DNA from: Paenibacillus endoradicis
GTDB lineage: Bacteria; Bacillota; Bacilli; Paenibacillales; Paenibacillaceae
Reading direction: 5' to 3'
DNA: 64,000 nucleotides
Assembly (NCBI RefSeq): GCF_024721975.1
Contig: NZ_JANQBB010000007.1
Location: 186,001 to 250,000 of the forward strand
Shown here: in pieces, positions 51,605-60,072 of the stretch
Position numbering within the stretch: the first letter of the stretch is position 1
Layout of the letters: each line of letters starts with the position of its first letter
The notes under the pieces: model-generated
Told to the model about the DNA's origin: nothing
What the model saw: only the letters and a program-made list of their open reading frames with translations
The model's database searches: none
Position numbers and translations under genes: made by a program

Positions 51605-52033
51605 ATGAGTGAAACTATAGTGAAATTATCACAGAATAATGCTTTAATGGTAGAACAACTTCGTCAAAAAGGTTTTTCTGATGAGCAAATTGTTAATGAT
51701 GCAATAGCTCGAAATCTTCCAATTGATGATAGTATGTTTGAATTTGACTTTAATGAGTTAAGTAATTTTGTGGAGCAAGAATTGAGTACACTTCAATCTG
51801 CACTTCGTGATGGATACCAGATTAAGTATAATACAATTCGTGGTATTCGTTGTTGGATTCTTATTGTATTTGAGCAAGATCCAGTGTTAGTGTTCGATGC
51901 TGGTAAAGAGGCAGTATTTGCAACGCTGAATAAAGCACAGCAGCAACAAATACAGCAAGTATTATCTCATGGCTGGCAGCTGTCATTACTGAATGAAGAG
52001 ACTGGCGAAGTTGTTATTAAACCTATTGGCTAA
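51605..52033 (+). CDS. Uncharacterised protein
   Basis: 142 residues, acidic, no membrane segment, no recognised motif. The first half is helical with EQLRQKGFSDEQIVNDAIARNLPID; the second half is beta-rich around YNTIRGIRCWILIVFEQDPVLVFDAGKEAVFATL. GGAGGACTAAT is the ribosome binding site. It lies alone between repeat E and its own terminator, so context gives no role. Confidence 0.75.
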   Translation: MSETIVKLSQNNALMVEQLRQKGFSDEQIVNDAIARNLPIDDSMFEFDFNELSNFVEQELSTLQSALRDGYQIKYNTIRGIRCWILIVFEQDPVLVFDAGKEAVFATLNKAQQQQIQQVLSHGWQLSLLNEETGEVVIKPIG

Positions 52034-52051
52034 TAACAAAGTTAAATGTTA

Positions 52052-52098
52052 ACGAGGTTATTTCATCATAAATGTGATGGGATAACCTCGTCTTTGTT
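52052..52098 (+). terminator. Terminator of the 142-residue protein gene
   Basis: 17-bp stem ACGAGGTTATTTCATCA with its complement (two G-U pairs), ending in CTTTGTT; the T-run is modest. Confidence 0.75.
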
Positions 52099-52284
52099 AG
52101 CTATGTTAAATTTCGTTGTTGTTTTGTAATCGGGGCTTTGCCGATACCCGATTTCTATTTACAGCAAGTTGTTATGAATCATATTAGCGTTTGTTATTCT
52201 ATATAGCTTTATCAATTTTTACCTGTCTCATTTGATCATCGAGAAGGTAGGCGACTTAATACATGCGTCGATTGAATTCTTTTT

Positions 52285-52322
52285 GTAAAAAGAAAAGAGC
52301 CCTCTTTTGTAAGAGAGCTCTC
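52285..52322 (-). terminator. Terminator of the NADH oxidase gene
   Basis: AGAGCTCTCTT pairs with AAGAGGGCTCT and is followed on the minus strand by TTTCTTTTTAC. Confidence 0.82.
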
Positions 52323-52345
52323 GCGTCAATTTTGCTACGAGCAAC

Positions 52346-53710
52346 TCAAGCCATTGCTGCTTTTGAATCACTATGTTGCGGGTTATATGCCTGCAATCCT
52401 GCTTGGTTCAACAGATTCCAGGGCTTGTTGTAGTGCGGCTGGAAGAAAAAGTCGACAAAAGCCAGCTCATCCATCGTCATATGATTTTGAATGCAGACCG
52501 ATAGTGTATTAATTGATTGTGTTAGGTCTGCTTTAGACAGTACTTGCGCTCCTACGATACGACCGTTTGCCTCTTGGTACACGACTTTCAGTAGCGCCTT
52601 CTCATAGGTAGGCATAAACTCTGGTCGGTAATGATCATTGATTGTGATAGATTTCACAATCATACCCGCATCAATTGCCGCCTGTTCGGTCATGCCGGTA
52701 CAAGCGATATTCAAGTCAAATATTTTAATACCAGAAGTCCCTTGGGTCCCCATATATCTCACCATTGGCTTCATTAGATTTCGTGCGATAAGCGTCCCCA
52801 TCCGAACCGCATTCGTTGCCAAAGGAATATAAGCATGCTGACTGGTTGGGTTATATCGGACCGCACAACTATCTCCTGCAGCGAACACATCCGCACAGCT
52901 TGTGCGCATATAATCATCGACGATGATTGCACCATTGCTCAATTGGTCAACCTGACCTGCGAGCAGCTCTGTATTAGGACGGAAGCCAATGCACATAATG
53001 ACAAGATCAGCTTCATATTCGCCACCTGTCGTGATTACACGATTCACTTTGCCGTTGTAGCCTTGAAAACCAGTTACCGTCTGGTTAAGTGCAAGCTCAA
53101 TATGGCGCTGCTTCATCGCTTCCTCAACGAGATCTGTATACTCACGGTCCAGATACTTGAATAAGACACGAGGCGTATTGTCGATAACCGTCACCTGCTT
53201 GCCAAGTTGTTCGAATGCTTCAACCAGTTCAATCCCAATATAACCTGCTCCTACAACGACGATTCGCTGTGCCTGCTGTGCTCGCTCAATAATAGCCTTA
53301 GCATGTGCATAGTTTTTGCAAAGCATAATATTATCCAGATCCATGCCGCCCAGCTTAGGAATAATCGGCCATGAACCAGTTGTAACAACCAACTTGTCAT
53401 AGCTGTCAATCTTAATCTCATCTTTTATAATATCGCGGACTGTAACTGTCTTTGCTTGCGTGTCTACTGCAAGTACTTCATGAAGCATGTTTGTCTGAAC
53501 ACCTAGTTTTTTCAACTGTTCTGGTGAAGAGTAGAAGAGTGATTCCGGATCTTTCACGACACCTCCAACATTTAGCGCGATCCCGCAAGATAGAAACGAA
53601 ATATTATCATTTTTCTCATATACGGTGATTTCAGCTTGAGGATACAGCGTAGCCATCTGTGTAACAGCAGCAGTTCCGGCATGTGTACAACCAATTACGA
53701 TCACTTTCAT
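52346..53710 (-). CDS. NADH oxidase, water-forming type (pyridine nucleotide-disulfide family)
   Basis: 454 residues. FAD motif VIGCTHAGTAAV near the start, redox Cys in ISFLSCGIALNVGG (the Cys42-equivalent cysteine sulfenic acid), NAD motif VVVGAGYIGIELVEAF, FAD motif CADVFAAGDS, and a dimerisation domain. Together these indicate an NADH oxidase reducing O2 to water, or a CoA-disulfide reductase, which uses the same scaffold. NADH oxidation would regenerate NAD+. AAGGAGG precedes the ATG. The promoter is flanked by two palindromes that match Rex/Fnr boxes. Confidence 0.88.
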   Translation of the reverse strand: MKVIVIGCTHAGTAAVTQMATLYPQAEITVYEKNDNISFLSCGIALNVGGVVKDPESLFYSSPEQLKKLGVQTNMLHEVLAVDTQAKTVTVRDIIKDEIKIDSYDKLVVTTGSWPIIPKLGGMDLDNIMLCKNYAHAKAIIERAQQAQRIVVVGAGYIGIELVEAFEQLGKQVTVIDNTPRVLFKYLDREYTDLVEEAMKQRHIELALNQTVTGFQGYNGKVNRVITTGGEYEADLVIMCIGFRPNTELLAGQVDQLSNGAIIVDDYMRTSCADVFAAGDSCAVRYNPTSQHAYIPLATNAVRMGTLIARNLMKPMVRYMGTQGTSGIKIFDLNIACTGMTEQAAIDAGMIVKSITINDHYRPEFMPTYEKALLKVVYQEANGRIVGAQVLSKADLTQSINTLSVCIQNHMTMDELAFVDFFFQPHYNKPWNLLNQAGLQAYNPQHSDSKAAMA

Positions 53711-53790
53711 AGTGGTTAGCCTCCTTAAAATGGTTGATCTTAAAATGTTATGAAATAAACTAGAAGTTAAATTGTGAAAACAGGTTGACG

Positions 53791-53808
53791 TTGTGAATTA
53801 ATTCACAA
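53791..53808. promoter_or_regulatory. Rex/Fnr-type palindrome 1
   Basis: TTGTGAATTAATTCACAA matches the Rex consensus TTGTGAAWWWWTTCACAA at every position and also contains the Fnr half-sites TGTGA-N6-TCACA. It lies about 30-50 bases downstream of the predicted start site of the NADH oxidase gene. Confidence 0.75.
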
Positions 53809-53847
53809 AAGTAAATAAAAAATATTTGATGTTTGAAATATGACTCA

Positions 53848-53877
53848 ATTATAACATCTTTGTGATTAATATCACAA
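53848..53877 (-). promoter_or_regulatory. Promoter of the NADH oxidase gene overlapping Rex/Fnr-type palindrome 2
   Basis: On the minus strand -35 TTGTGA (53877-53872) and -10 TATAAT (53853-53848) are 18 bp apart. The palindrome TTGTGATTAATATCACAA (53860-53877) covers the -35, which suits repression by a redox-sensing regulator. Confidence 0.7.
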
Positions 53878-54110
53878 TATCCTGTTGCTGCTATCATATG
53901 ACAGATGAATACAATTTGCAAGTGAAAAGTGAAAAAAATCACAATGTCGACAAATATTCATTATAGCGTCGTAAATCTTCTTAATCACCCAGTACTCCTG
54001 CTTCTAGGTGATAACGAAATATCGCGATAAGCATCATAAATTCATGGTGTTGTTTTTATGAGACCTCAATGCTCGTATAAGCAATATGTACGCATGATAG
54101 TAAACAGCGA

Positions 54111-54157
54111 TTGACAAAAAAGAGGATCTGCCTAATACTAATTGATAATCATTATCA
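54111..54157 (+). promoter_or_regulatory. Promoter and perfect Fur box of the AraC regulator gene
   Basis: TTGACA at 54111-54116 with a plausible AATACT -10 17 bp later, followed by TGATAATCATTATCA at 54143-54157, which matches the Fur consensus in full. Fur-Fe2+ would repress the gene when iron is plentiful. Confidence 0.82.
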
Positions 54158-54217
54158 CTACTTTTAGGTGAAATCAACTCAAATAGATTGTGGAGCAGAT
54201 CGGAGTGAAATGCAAGG

Positions 54218-56185
54218 ATGAAGCTAGAAGATCATATTGTCGCATGGAATCATGCTTCTGTTAAAGTACTGGATATTCGTCATACTGTGATAGAGCCTGG
54301 GGACAAGCTGCAAGGCTACATATTACCTGCATGTGGATTTATCTACTGTGTGCGGGGAACGGCCAGCTTGAATCTCAACGGCATAGATTATGACGCAGAC
54401 CCTCACTTTATTGTGCACGGTGGCAAAGGCATGCGTCTAAGTATTGAGGCAGGGGAGATGTTTGAATATTATCTATTATTCTATAGAGCCTCCTTGCCAG
54501 GAAGAAAGGATTTAGCAAGACTTTTGGAGCGCAGCAATCCATTTCGGATGCAGTATGGCTTCGAGTCTTTGGAGCCATTGCCACTATACTATCAATTAAT
54601 GGCAATGGAGCAGCTCTGGGAACAAGGAAGCCTATTGGAAAAAATTCAAGTTAAAGGCTTGTTCTATCAGTTTGTACATGAATTATTGAAGCAATTTACA
54701 AAGGATGGAATTAACCTCAGGCAACCAGATGTCATTGGACAGGTTGTTCGCTATATTGAGGAGCATTATCGTCACAATTTATCACTAGAATCTATTGCGG
54801 AGCAATTTAATTACAGTCCGGGTCATTTATCGACGCGCTTTAAGGGAGAGACGGGGTTCAGCTTGATCGAATATTTAATACGATTCCGACTTCAACATGC
54901 AGAAGAGCTATTACAATGTACGGAAGCTCCACTTCGCGATATTGCAAAAGAAGTTGGATATAGCGATGTATATTACTTTAGTCGTGTGTTCCGTAAATAT
55001 AATGGTCAATCTCCTATACGATTCCGCAAGGAAAGCAGGAAGATGAGTTTATCGGAGAATCGTCCATTTACCGCCACCAGATTCTCCATTGGCGAGAATA
55101 TACCATCCCGATATAATGTTATTGAGTATGATAATCATTATCATAATAATTTAATCGGAGGGTCTTCATCTATGCGAATAACAAAAACATCAAGTTTTAT
55201 CGTAGCTATGCTACTGAGCTTTACCTTAATTTTGAGTGCTTGTGGATCTGCAAACGTTGGTTCTAACGCCACGAATTCTAATGGATCTAAAGCTTCTGAA
55301 GTTACATCCTCAACAACCAATAATTCAACTGACAGTACCAATAAAGAGGCTCAGACAAGAACAATCTCAACGCCGAAGGGAGATATTGTCGTGACTGCTA
55401 ATCCAGAGCGAGTAGTCGCATTATATCTTCAAGGCGATCTTATTGCACTTGGTATTAAGCCAGTAGGTACTTCTGATGTCTTTGAAGGAGCGGCCTTTGC
55501 AGAAGTGATGGACGGTATTGAAAGTCTAGGTACATGGTTTGAGCCTAATCCAGAGGCTGTTATGGCATTAAAGCCTGACTTGATCATCGTTCCTTCGGAA
55601 GAAACTTACGATAAGCTTAAGGATATAGCACCGACCGTTTATATTCCTTATGATATTCTGGCGACGGATGAACGTGTAATGAAGGTTGGCGAGGTATTTG
55701 GTAAGGAGCAGGAGGCACAAGCTATATTAGATCATTTCCATGAGAAGGTGGAGAACAGTAAGCAGAAGCTTGCTGAACTAGGAATTTTGAATAAGACCGT
55801 AACTATTATCGAGGGCGGCAAAAAAGAAATGGCGCTTATCGATAGCAAGCTTTATGGAAGAGGCTCTCAGATCATTTATGAATATTTAGGACTAGAAGCA
55901 CCAGAAATTATTCAGAAGAAGATTGATGGAAGAGAGCAGTCTACTGGAGGGTTTATTTCTATGGAAGTATTACCTGAGTATATCGGGGACTTTGTATTCC
56001 GCTCTGTATGGGAAGGGGCTGATGATTTGTCGGGCAATCCAATTTGGAACAGCATCCCAGCAGTAAAAGAAGGTAGATTGATCGAAATTGATTTTGATTT
56101 TTCATATTATTCCGATATTTACTCTCTTGATAAGCAGCTTGATTTTGTAGTAGAGAGTCTAGTGTCAGCGTATGATAAAAAATAG
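54218..56185 (+). CDS. AraC-family regulator reading without a stop into a siderophore-binding lipoprotein
   Basis: 655 residues as an unbroken frame. Residues 1-160 are a cupin-like sensor, about 170-275 an AraC HTH pair (LSLESIAEQFNYSPGHLSTRFKGETG... and DIAKEVGYSDVYYFSRVFRKYNGQSPIRFRK). From residue 319 a full signal peptide and lipobox appear and a siderophore-binding domain follows. Bacillus Btr is an AraC protein with a fused cytoplasmic FeuA-like domain, so such fusions exist. Here, however, an internal promoter with a Fur box (55089-55143), a ribosome binding site and a signal peptide imply a separate downstream gene. The AraC part (54218 to about 55045) is the regulator; whether the full fusion is made is open. 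Confidence 0.8.
   Translation: MKLEDHIVAWNHASVKVLDIRHTVIEPGDKLQGYILPACGFIYCVRGTASLNLNGIDYDADPHFIVHGGKGMRLSIEAGEMFEYYLLFYRASLPGRKDLARLLERSNPFRMQYGFESLEPLPLYYQLMAMEQLWEQGSLLEKIQVKGLFYQFVHELLKQFTKDGINLRQPDVIGQVVRYIEEHYRHNLSLESIAEQFNYSPGHLSTRFKGETGFSLIEYLIRFRLQHAEELLQCTEAPLRDIAKEVGYSDVYYFSRVFRKYNGQSPIRFRKESRKMSLSENRPFTATRFSIGENIPSRYNVIEYDNHYHNNLIGGSSSMRITKTSSFIVAMLLSFTLILSACGSANVGSNATNSNGSKASEVTSSTTNNSTDSTNKEAQTRTISTPKGDIVVTANPERVVALYLQGDLIALGIKPVGTSDVFEGAAFAEVMDGIESLGTWFEPNPEAVMALKPDLIIVPSEETYDKLKDIAPTVYIPYDILATDERVMKVGEVFGKEQEAQAILDHFHEKVENSKQKLAELGILNKTVTIIEGGKKEMALIDSKLYGRGSQIIYEYLGLEAPEIIQKKIDGREQSTGGFISMEVLPEYIGDFVFRSVWEGADDLSGNPIWNSIPAVKEGRLIEIDFDFSYYSDIYSLDKQLDFVVESLVSAYDKK
55089..55143 (+). 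promoter_or_regulatory. Internal promoter with perfect Fur box
   Basis: TTGGCG (55089-55094), 17-bp spacer, TATAAT (55112-55117), then TGATAATCATTATCA (55129-55143), all inside the open reading frame of the AraC gene and 29 bases before the lipoprotein start codon. Confidence 0.8.
55172..56185 (+). CDS. Siderophore-binding lipoprotein (FeuA/YfiY-like)
   Basis: 337 residues when started at 55172, preceded by CGGAGGG 9 bases upstream. Signal peptide with lipobox LILSAC (Cys24) and a Ser/Asn/Thr linker, then RTISTPKGDIVVTANPERVVALYLQGDLIALGIKPVGTSDVF and PNPEAVMALKPDLIIV, the Peripla_BP_2 pattern. It would bind a ferric siderophore at the outer face of the membrane for the FecCD permeases that follow. 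The stop overlaps the first permease by 14 bases. Same frame as the AraC ORF, without a stop between. Confidence 0.85.
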   Translation: MRITKTSSFIVAMLLSFTLILSACGSANVGSNATNSNGSKASEVTSSTTNNSTDSTNKEAQTRTISTPKGDIVVTANPERVVALYLQGDLIALGIKPVGTSDVFEGAAFAEVMDGIESLGTWFEPNPEAVMALKPDLIIVPSEETYDKLKDIAPTVYIPYDILATDERVMKVGEVFGKEQEAQAILDHFHEKVENSKQKLAELGILNKTVTIIEGGKKEMALIDSKLYGRGSQIIYEYLGLEAPEIIQKKIDGREQSTGGFISMEVLPEYIGDFVFRSVWEGADDLSGNPIWNSIPAVKEGRLIEIDFDFSYYSDIYSLDKQLDFVVESLVSAYDKK

Positions 56186-57221
56186 AAAACTAGATAATAG
56201 AACAACCGATATTGCTCCTCTTGGGAAAAAATCATACTTCGGTCTGTTTTTACTGGTAGGGATAATGCTGCTGCTACTTTCAGTAGCAGCTTCTATCTCT
56301 TTTGGTTCTGCTTCCATGAGCCTGACAACGGCATGGACAGCTATTTTTAATTTCGATCCTGAACTGACAGAGCATCAGATTATTCATGCCCTTCGTCTTC
56401 CGCGTACGGCGGCAGATATTATTGCGGGTATGTGTCTCGCAGTAGCAGGTGCGGTTATGCAAGGTTATACGCGAAATCCGTTAGCCGATTCAGGATTAAT
56501 GGGAGTAAATGCAGGAGCAGCTTTTGCAATGGCCGTTACGCTAGCTTTCCTTCCAGGGCAACTGCAGACCACAACATTGTTAGTTAGCTTTATTGGTGCT
56601 GGACTTGGTGCAGGTTTAACGTATCTTGCCGCTTCATTGAATCGTACAGGAATGACACCTCAACGACTAGTGTTGGCTGGAATATCATTTACAATGCTAT
56701 TTGGCGCTATGGGATCATTTATCTCGTTAAACTATGGAATTGGCTTTTCTCTTGCTTACTGGACATCGGGTAGTGTGGCAGGAGCGACATGGGAGGAAAT
56801 AAAGCTAGTCATTCCTTGGTTCTTAGGTGGGCTGGGTTTGTCTTTGTTCATTTCACGCTCCATTACTGCTTTAAGCTTAGGGGAAGAGATAGCAAAAGGC
56901 TTCGGGCAGCGAATCACTCTAGTTAAGATGCTAGCTACGCTTGCGGTTCTTTTGCTTGCTGGTGTATCAGTTGCTCTTGTAGGGCCGATTGGCTTTGTAG
57001 GGTTGATTGTACCGCATATCATGCGTTTTTTTGTTGGTGTAGATTATCGTTACATTATTCCCGCGTCAGCCATTTATGGGGGCGTCCTTATGGTTGTGTC
57101 GGATATTGCAGGAAGGCTGATTAATCGTCCTGCAGAGACAGCGCTGGGCATTATTTTTGCAATGATTGGTGTTCCTTTCTTCTTGCTAATTGCGAGTAAA
57201 GAGAGGAGAGCATTCAAATGA
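56172..57221 (+). CDS. FecCD-family siderophore ABC permease 1
   Basis: 349 residues with about ten membrane segments. The FecCD patterns are IIHALRLPRTAADIIAGMCLAVAGAVMQGYTRNPLADSGLMGVNAGAAFAMA, SYWTSGSVAGATWEE-type region and VALVGPIGFVGLIVPHIMRFFVGVDYR. It pairs with the next permease to import ferric siderophore. It overlaps the binding protein by 14 bases and the second permease by 4 bases. Confidence 0.93.
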   Translation: MIKNRKLDNRTTDIAPLGKKSYFGLFLLVGIMLLLLSVAASISFGSASMSLTTAWTAIFNFDPELTEHQIIHALRLPRTAADIIAGMCLAVAGAVMQGYTRNPLADSGLMGVNAGAAFAMAVTLAFLPGQLQTTTLLVSFIGAGLGAGLTYLAASLNRTGMTPQRLVLAGISFTMLFGAMGSFISLNYGIGFSLAYWTSGSVAGATWEEIKLVIPWFLGGLGLSLFISRSITALSLGEEIAKGFGQRITLVKMLATLAVLLLAGVSVALVGPIGFVGLIVPHIMRFFVGVDYRYIIPASAIYGGVLMVVSDIAGRLINRPAETALGIIFAMIGVPFFLLIASKERRAFK

Positions 57222-58225
57222 ATATTGTTAAATCGCATAAGGCGATAATATGGATAACATCTCTCGTAGTACTACTTCTTGCAGGGGTTATTCTTAGTCT
57301 TAATATGGGAAAGATGTCCCTCAACCCATTTGAAGTACTTCAAGTCTTACTTGGACAGGGCCCTGAAGAGCATCATCTTGTTGTTTATAAGTTTCGTCTT
57401 CCTCGTATTGTATTAGCGATACTTGTTGGATTTGGGATGGCACTAGCAGGTGCTGTTATGCAGGCATTGCTACGCAATGATCTGGCTGATCCCGGTATGC
57501 TTGGTATTAGCTCAGGTTCAGGTCTTATGGTGTTGTTGATTATCTCAACTGTAAGCCTTCAAAGTACTGCTATAGCATTATTACTGCCGTTTATGGCATT
57601 CGTGGGTGGTTTGCTAGCAGCAATTCTGATTTATGTGCTAGCCTATAGAAAACATCGTATGATTTCTTCTACACGACTTGTCTTGACTGGTGTTGCGATT
57701 AATGTGGGGTTAAGTGCACTGACGTTATTTATGACTCTAAAGCTTGATGATCAGAAATATGAGTTTGCGCAGCGTTGGCAAGCGGGATATTTATGGGGAG
57801 ATAAGTGGTCTTACATTGGCTTGTTACTACCATGGGTATTAATATTGTTTCTATATATTATTTCCAATGCACGAATATTAAATGTCATGGTGCTAGGTAA
57901 TGAACCATCAATTGGATTAGGAGTCGATGTAAAGGGGAAATTTCTACGGCTCTCGATTGCGGCTGTAGGTATTGCTTCTAGCTGTGTAGCACTCGGGGGC
58001 TCGATCTTCTTTATTGGCTTGATTAGTCCACATGTGGCCCGCAAGCTGGTAGGTCAAAACTACAAAGTAGTTCTACCAGCTTCAGCGTTAATTGGTGCGA
58101 TATTGCTGCTTGCAGCGGATACAATAGCTCGAACGATCAGCTTTAAGACTGATATTCCAGCAGGTATTATTGTAACCATGCTGAGTGTGCCTTACTTCCT
58201 ATATTTATTGATGCGTTCTAAATAA
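57218..58225 (+). CDS. FecCD-family siderophore ABC permease 2
   Basis: 335 residues, ten membrane segments, with YKFRLPRIVLAILVGFGMALAGAVMQALLRNDLADPGMLGISSGSG and FFIGLISPHVARKLVG. It is the partner permease. No ATPase gene follows; as with FeuABC, a shared FhuC/YusV-type ATPase from elsewhere must energise the pair. Starts with ATGA overlap. Confidence 0.93.
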   Translation: MNIVKSHKAIIWITSLVVLLLAGVILSLNMGKMSLNPFEVLQVLLGQGPEEHHLVVYKFRLPRIVLAILVGFGMALAGAVMQALLRNDLADPGMLGISSGSGLMVLLIISTVSLQSTAIALLLPFMAFVGGLLAAILIYVLAYRKHRMISSTRLVLTGVAINVGLSALTLFMTLKLDDQKYEFAQRWQAGYLWGDKWSYIGLLLPWVLILFLYIISNARILNVMVLGNEPSIGLGVDVKGKFLRLSIAAVGIASSCVALGGSIFFIGLISPHVARKLVGQNYKVVLPASALIGAILLLAADTIARTISFKTDIPAGIIVTMLSVPYFLYLLMRSK

Positions 58226-58262
58226 TTATCGATAACTATATAGGTCTTTGGGCATTAGACTG

Positions 58263-58316
58263 TACCCTATAGAATAGACACTAGAGAATTCTATTCTATA
58301 GGGTATTTTTATTTGT
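58263..58316 (+). terminator. Terminator of the iron-uptake operon
   Basis: Perfect 16-bp stem TACCCTATAGAATAGA with TCTATTCTATAGGGTA and an 11-base loop, then TTTTTATTTG. Confidence 0.93.
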
Positions 58317-58456
58317 TATGAAGAAAAACATAAGTTAGGTAAATAGTAGGTGGATTTAGGACACATGATCACTATAATGGAAATAAGATACATATTATAC
58401 AGGGCTAATATATAGGCAATAAGCATAAAACACCCTTAGTTATAGGAGCTGATCCT

Positions 58457-59023
58457 GTGGGAAGATCATTCGCAAATTTACATATCAATTCAAAAAACTT
58501 TGAGAAGACTGTCGAAGCATTAAAAGAGCTAAGTGAGGGGCATCCCGAAGTATTAGGTGAAAATGGGGATCAAGAGACCAAAGATGTCATGTACGTAAGC
58601 AAAAGCAACGAGAACTGGATCAGCGTACTCCACGATTATTTTGTATGGGGTACTGTGAAGGAGATCGGCAAAACGTTGTCCCAGCTTATCGAAGTGCCAG
58701 TGATGACTGCAGGATATATGAATGAGGAAATTTTCGAGTTGTCGTTTTTCAAGGATGGAGACATTCAGGCAGAAAGAATCTTTTGTGAAGAGTGGACGAG
58801 GGACGAATATGAACAACTCAAAGAAGAACGTCTTAATGATGACTACCTGCGCGAAGCATTCAATATTCATAATGAGGATTTTGACGACTTCATTAGTATT
58901 ACGAGTCCAGCACAAGCTGTAGACAAGCTGTCGGAAATCGTAAGGATGTCTTTATGGAGTGATTCAGAGTGGATACCTTACGAAGAAACGCTCAAAAAAC
59001 GATTTGTGAAATATGAATTTTGA
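58457..59023 (+). CDS. Uncharacterised protein of the accessory region
   Basis: 188 residues, acidic, soluble, no recognised domain. Repeated Trp/Glu-rich segments such as ISVLHDYFVWGTVKEIGKTLSQ and FFKDGDIQAERIFCEEWTRDEYEQLKEERL recall immunity-type proteins found near secreted toxins, but the assignment is weak. Start GTG at 58457 with TAGGAGC upstream. It lies next to a broken gene and a SUKH protein. Confidence 0.65.
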   Translation: MGRSFANLHINSKNFEKTVEALKELSEGHPEVLGENGDQETKDVMYVSKSNENWISVLHDYFVWGTVKEIGKTLSQLIEVPVMTAGYMNEEIFELSFFKDGDIQAERIFCEEWTRDEYEQLKEERLNDDYLREAFNIHNEDFDDFISITSPAQAVDKLSEIVRMSLWSDSEWIPYEETLKKRFVKYEF

Positions 59024-59278
59024 TTTGTTTATTCAATTTAATTTGCTATTGAGAATGAAAGATCTGGATTTTTTGTGAGAAATGAAAGTATTAGGTGTCC
59101 ATACCGAATAACAAGTAGGGTGTTGCAGACTTCTACCCTAGGACAAGTAGGAGGTTCAAGGATGCGCAAGAAATGGAATTCATGACTTCCAAAAACAAAG
59201 TGGATCAAGGAATACAAGATTCCTTATTAAAGTTGGGTTTTCAAAAATGGAGCATCTGAACCAAGGATAGAAGAAAGG
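59024..59278. other. Intergenic remnant
   Basis: No gene is supported. AT content changes midway (GGGTGTTGCAGACTTCTACC near 59115), and short open frames break often, which suggests decayed coding sequence. No ribosome binding site fits. Confidence 0.4.
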
Positions 59279-60034
59279 GTGATAGAAATGTCGAATAATA
59301 AACAAGCTAGTCCTTCTCCTAGTTCTGTTAGTAAAGTTGGTCGTTATTCTATCGACCTGACAGGTCCTAGCAGTCACACTCTTGTCATTCAGCCCGGTGT
59401 GGGCAGTCTATCCATTGGGCCGTTACAATTGGGGAAGAATGCAGACCTTCATGTCGAGCCTGCTGCGCACATCAATTGGACCGTATTCGATGTCTTTGCC
59501 ACACCGGCGGGCTCTCCCTGTCCGCGATTTCTACATTATACAGGTAGTGACGCAGGCTTCTTTGACTGAACGTAGAAACGTCCCATTGAAGAGATGACGT
59601 GGACTCCGATGCTGTCTGCAGGTACGATGGTGGACGCCAGTCGTTCCAATTTGCATGGCTTGCATATCGAGTTGGACCAATCAAGAGAGCTTTTGAGCCT
59701 GAAGCTTCCGAAGCAGCATTTCCGCCTGAGTGTGTCTGGCGAACTATCGCGCTTTTCGGCCACTGGCGATATGCCATCTTCTCTTACTCTAGCGCCGCGC
59801 ACTAGCCGACGCAAGAATGATTCTCCATTGCTTGATAGATTTATCGCCTACAATGTGGAAGAGATCTCTGAAAAGCGCCTTAAGTTGCAAATGAAAACCG
59901 GCGCTAAAACCCGTCCATGGACCGACTATGCTTCAGAAGCGGTAAGGAAACTTAGTCAGTCTGACCACCTAATTGGCCGACCTATAATAGAGGAGATGGC
60001 TCAACGCTGGTTCGATGCAGTGCACGAATACTAA
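59279..60034 (+). pseudogene. Broken gene of foreign composition (possible LRR- or immunity-type protein)
   Basis: Two same-frame open pieces (59279-59569 and 59594-60034) are separated by TGA and TAG stops only a few codons apart, so a single gene of about 250 codons has been interrupted. Both are clearly GC-richer (about 50 percent) than the surrounding genes (about 38 percent), which suggests transfer. The second piece has beta-strand repeats (HIELDQSRELLSLKLPKQHFRLSVSGELSRF). The family is uncertain. Reading frames on the other strand over the same bases have no support. Confidence 0.55.
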
Positions 60035-60072
60035 TTAATTGAAAACATTATTGGTTGGAAAGGGGATTACCT

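Noticed and set aside
59472..59814. Minus-strand ORFs over the broken gene
   Set aside because: They are shadows of GC-rich plus-strand coding sequence with no start signals.
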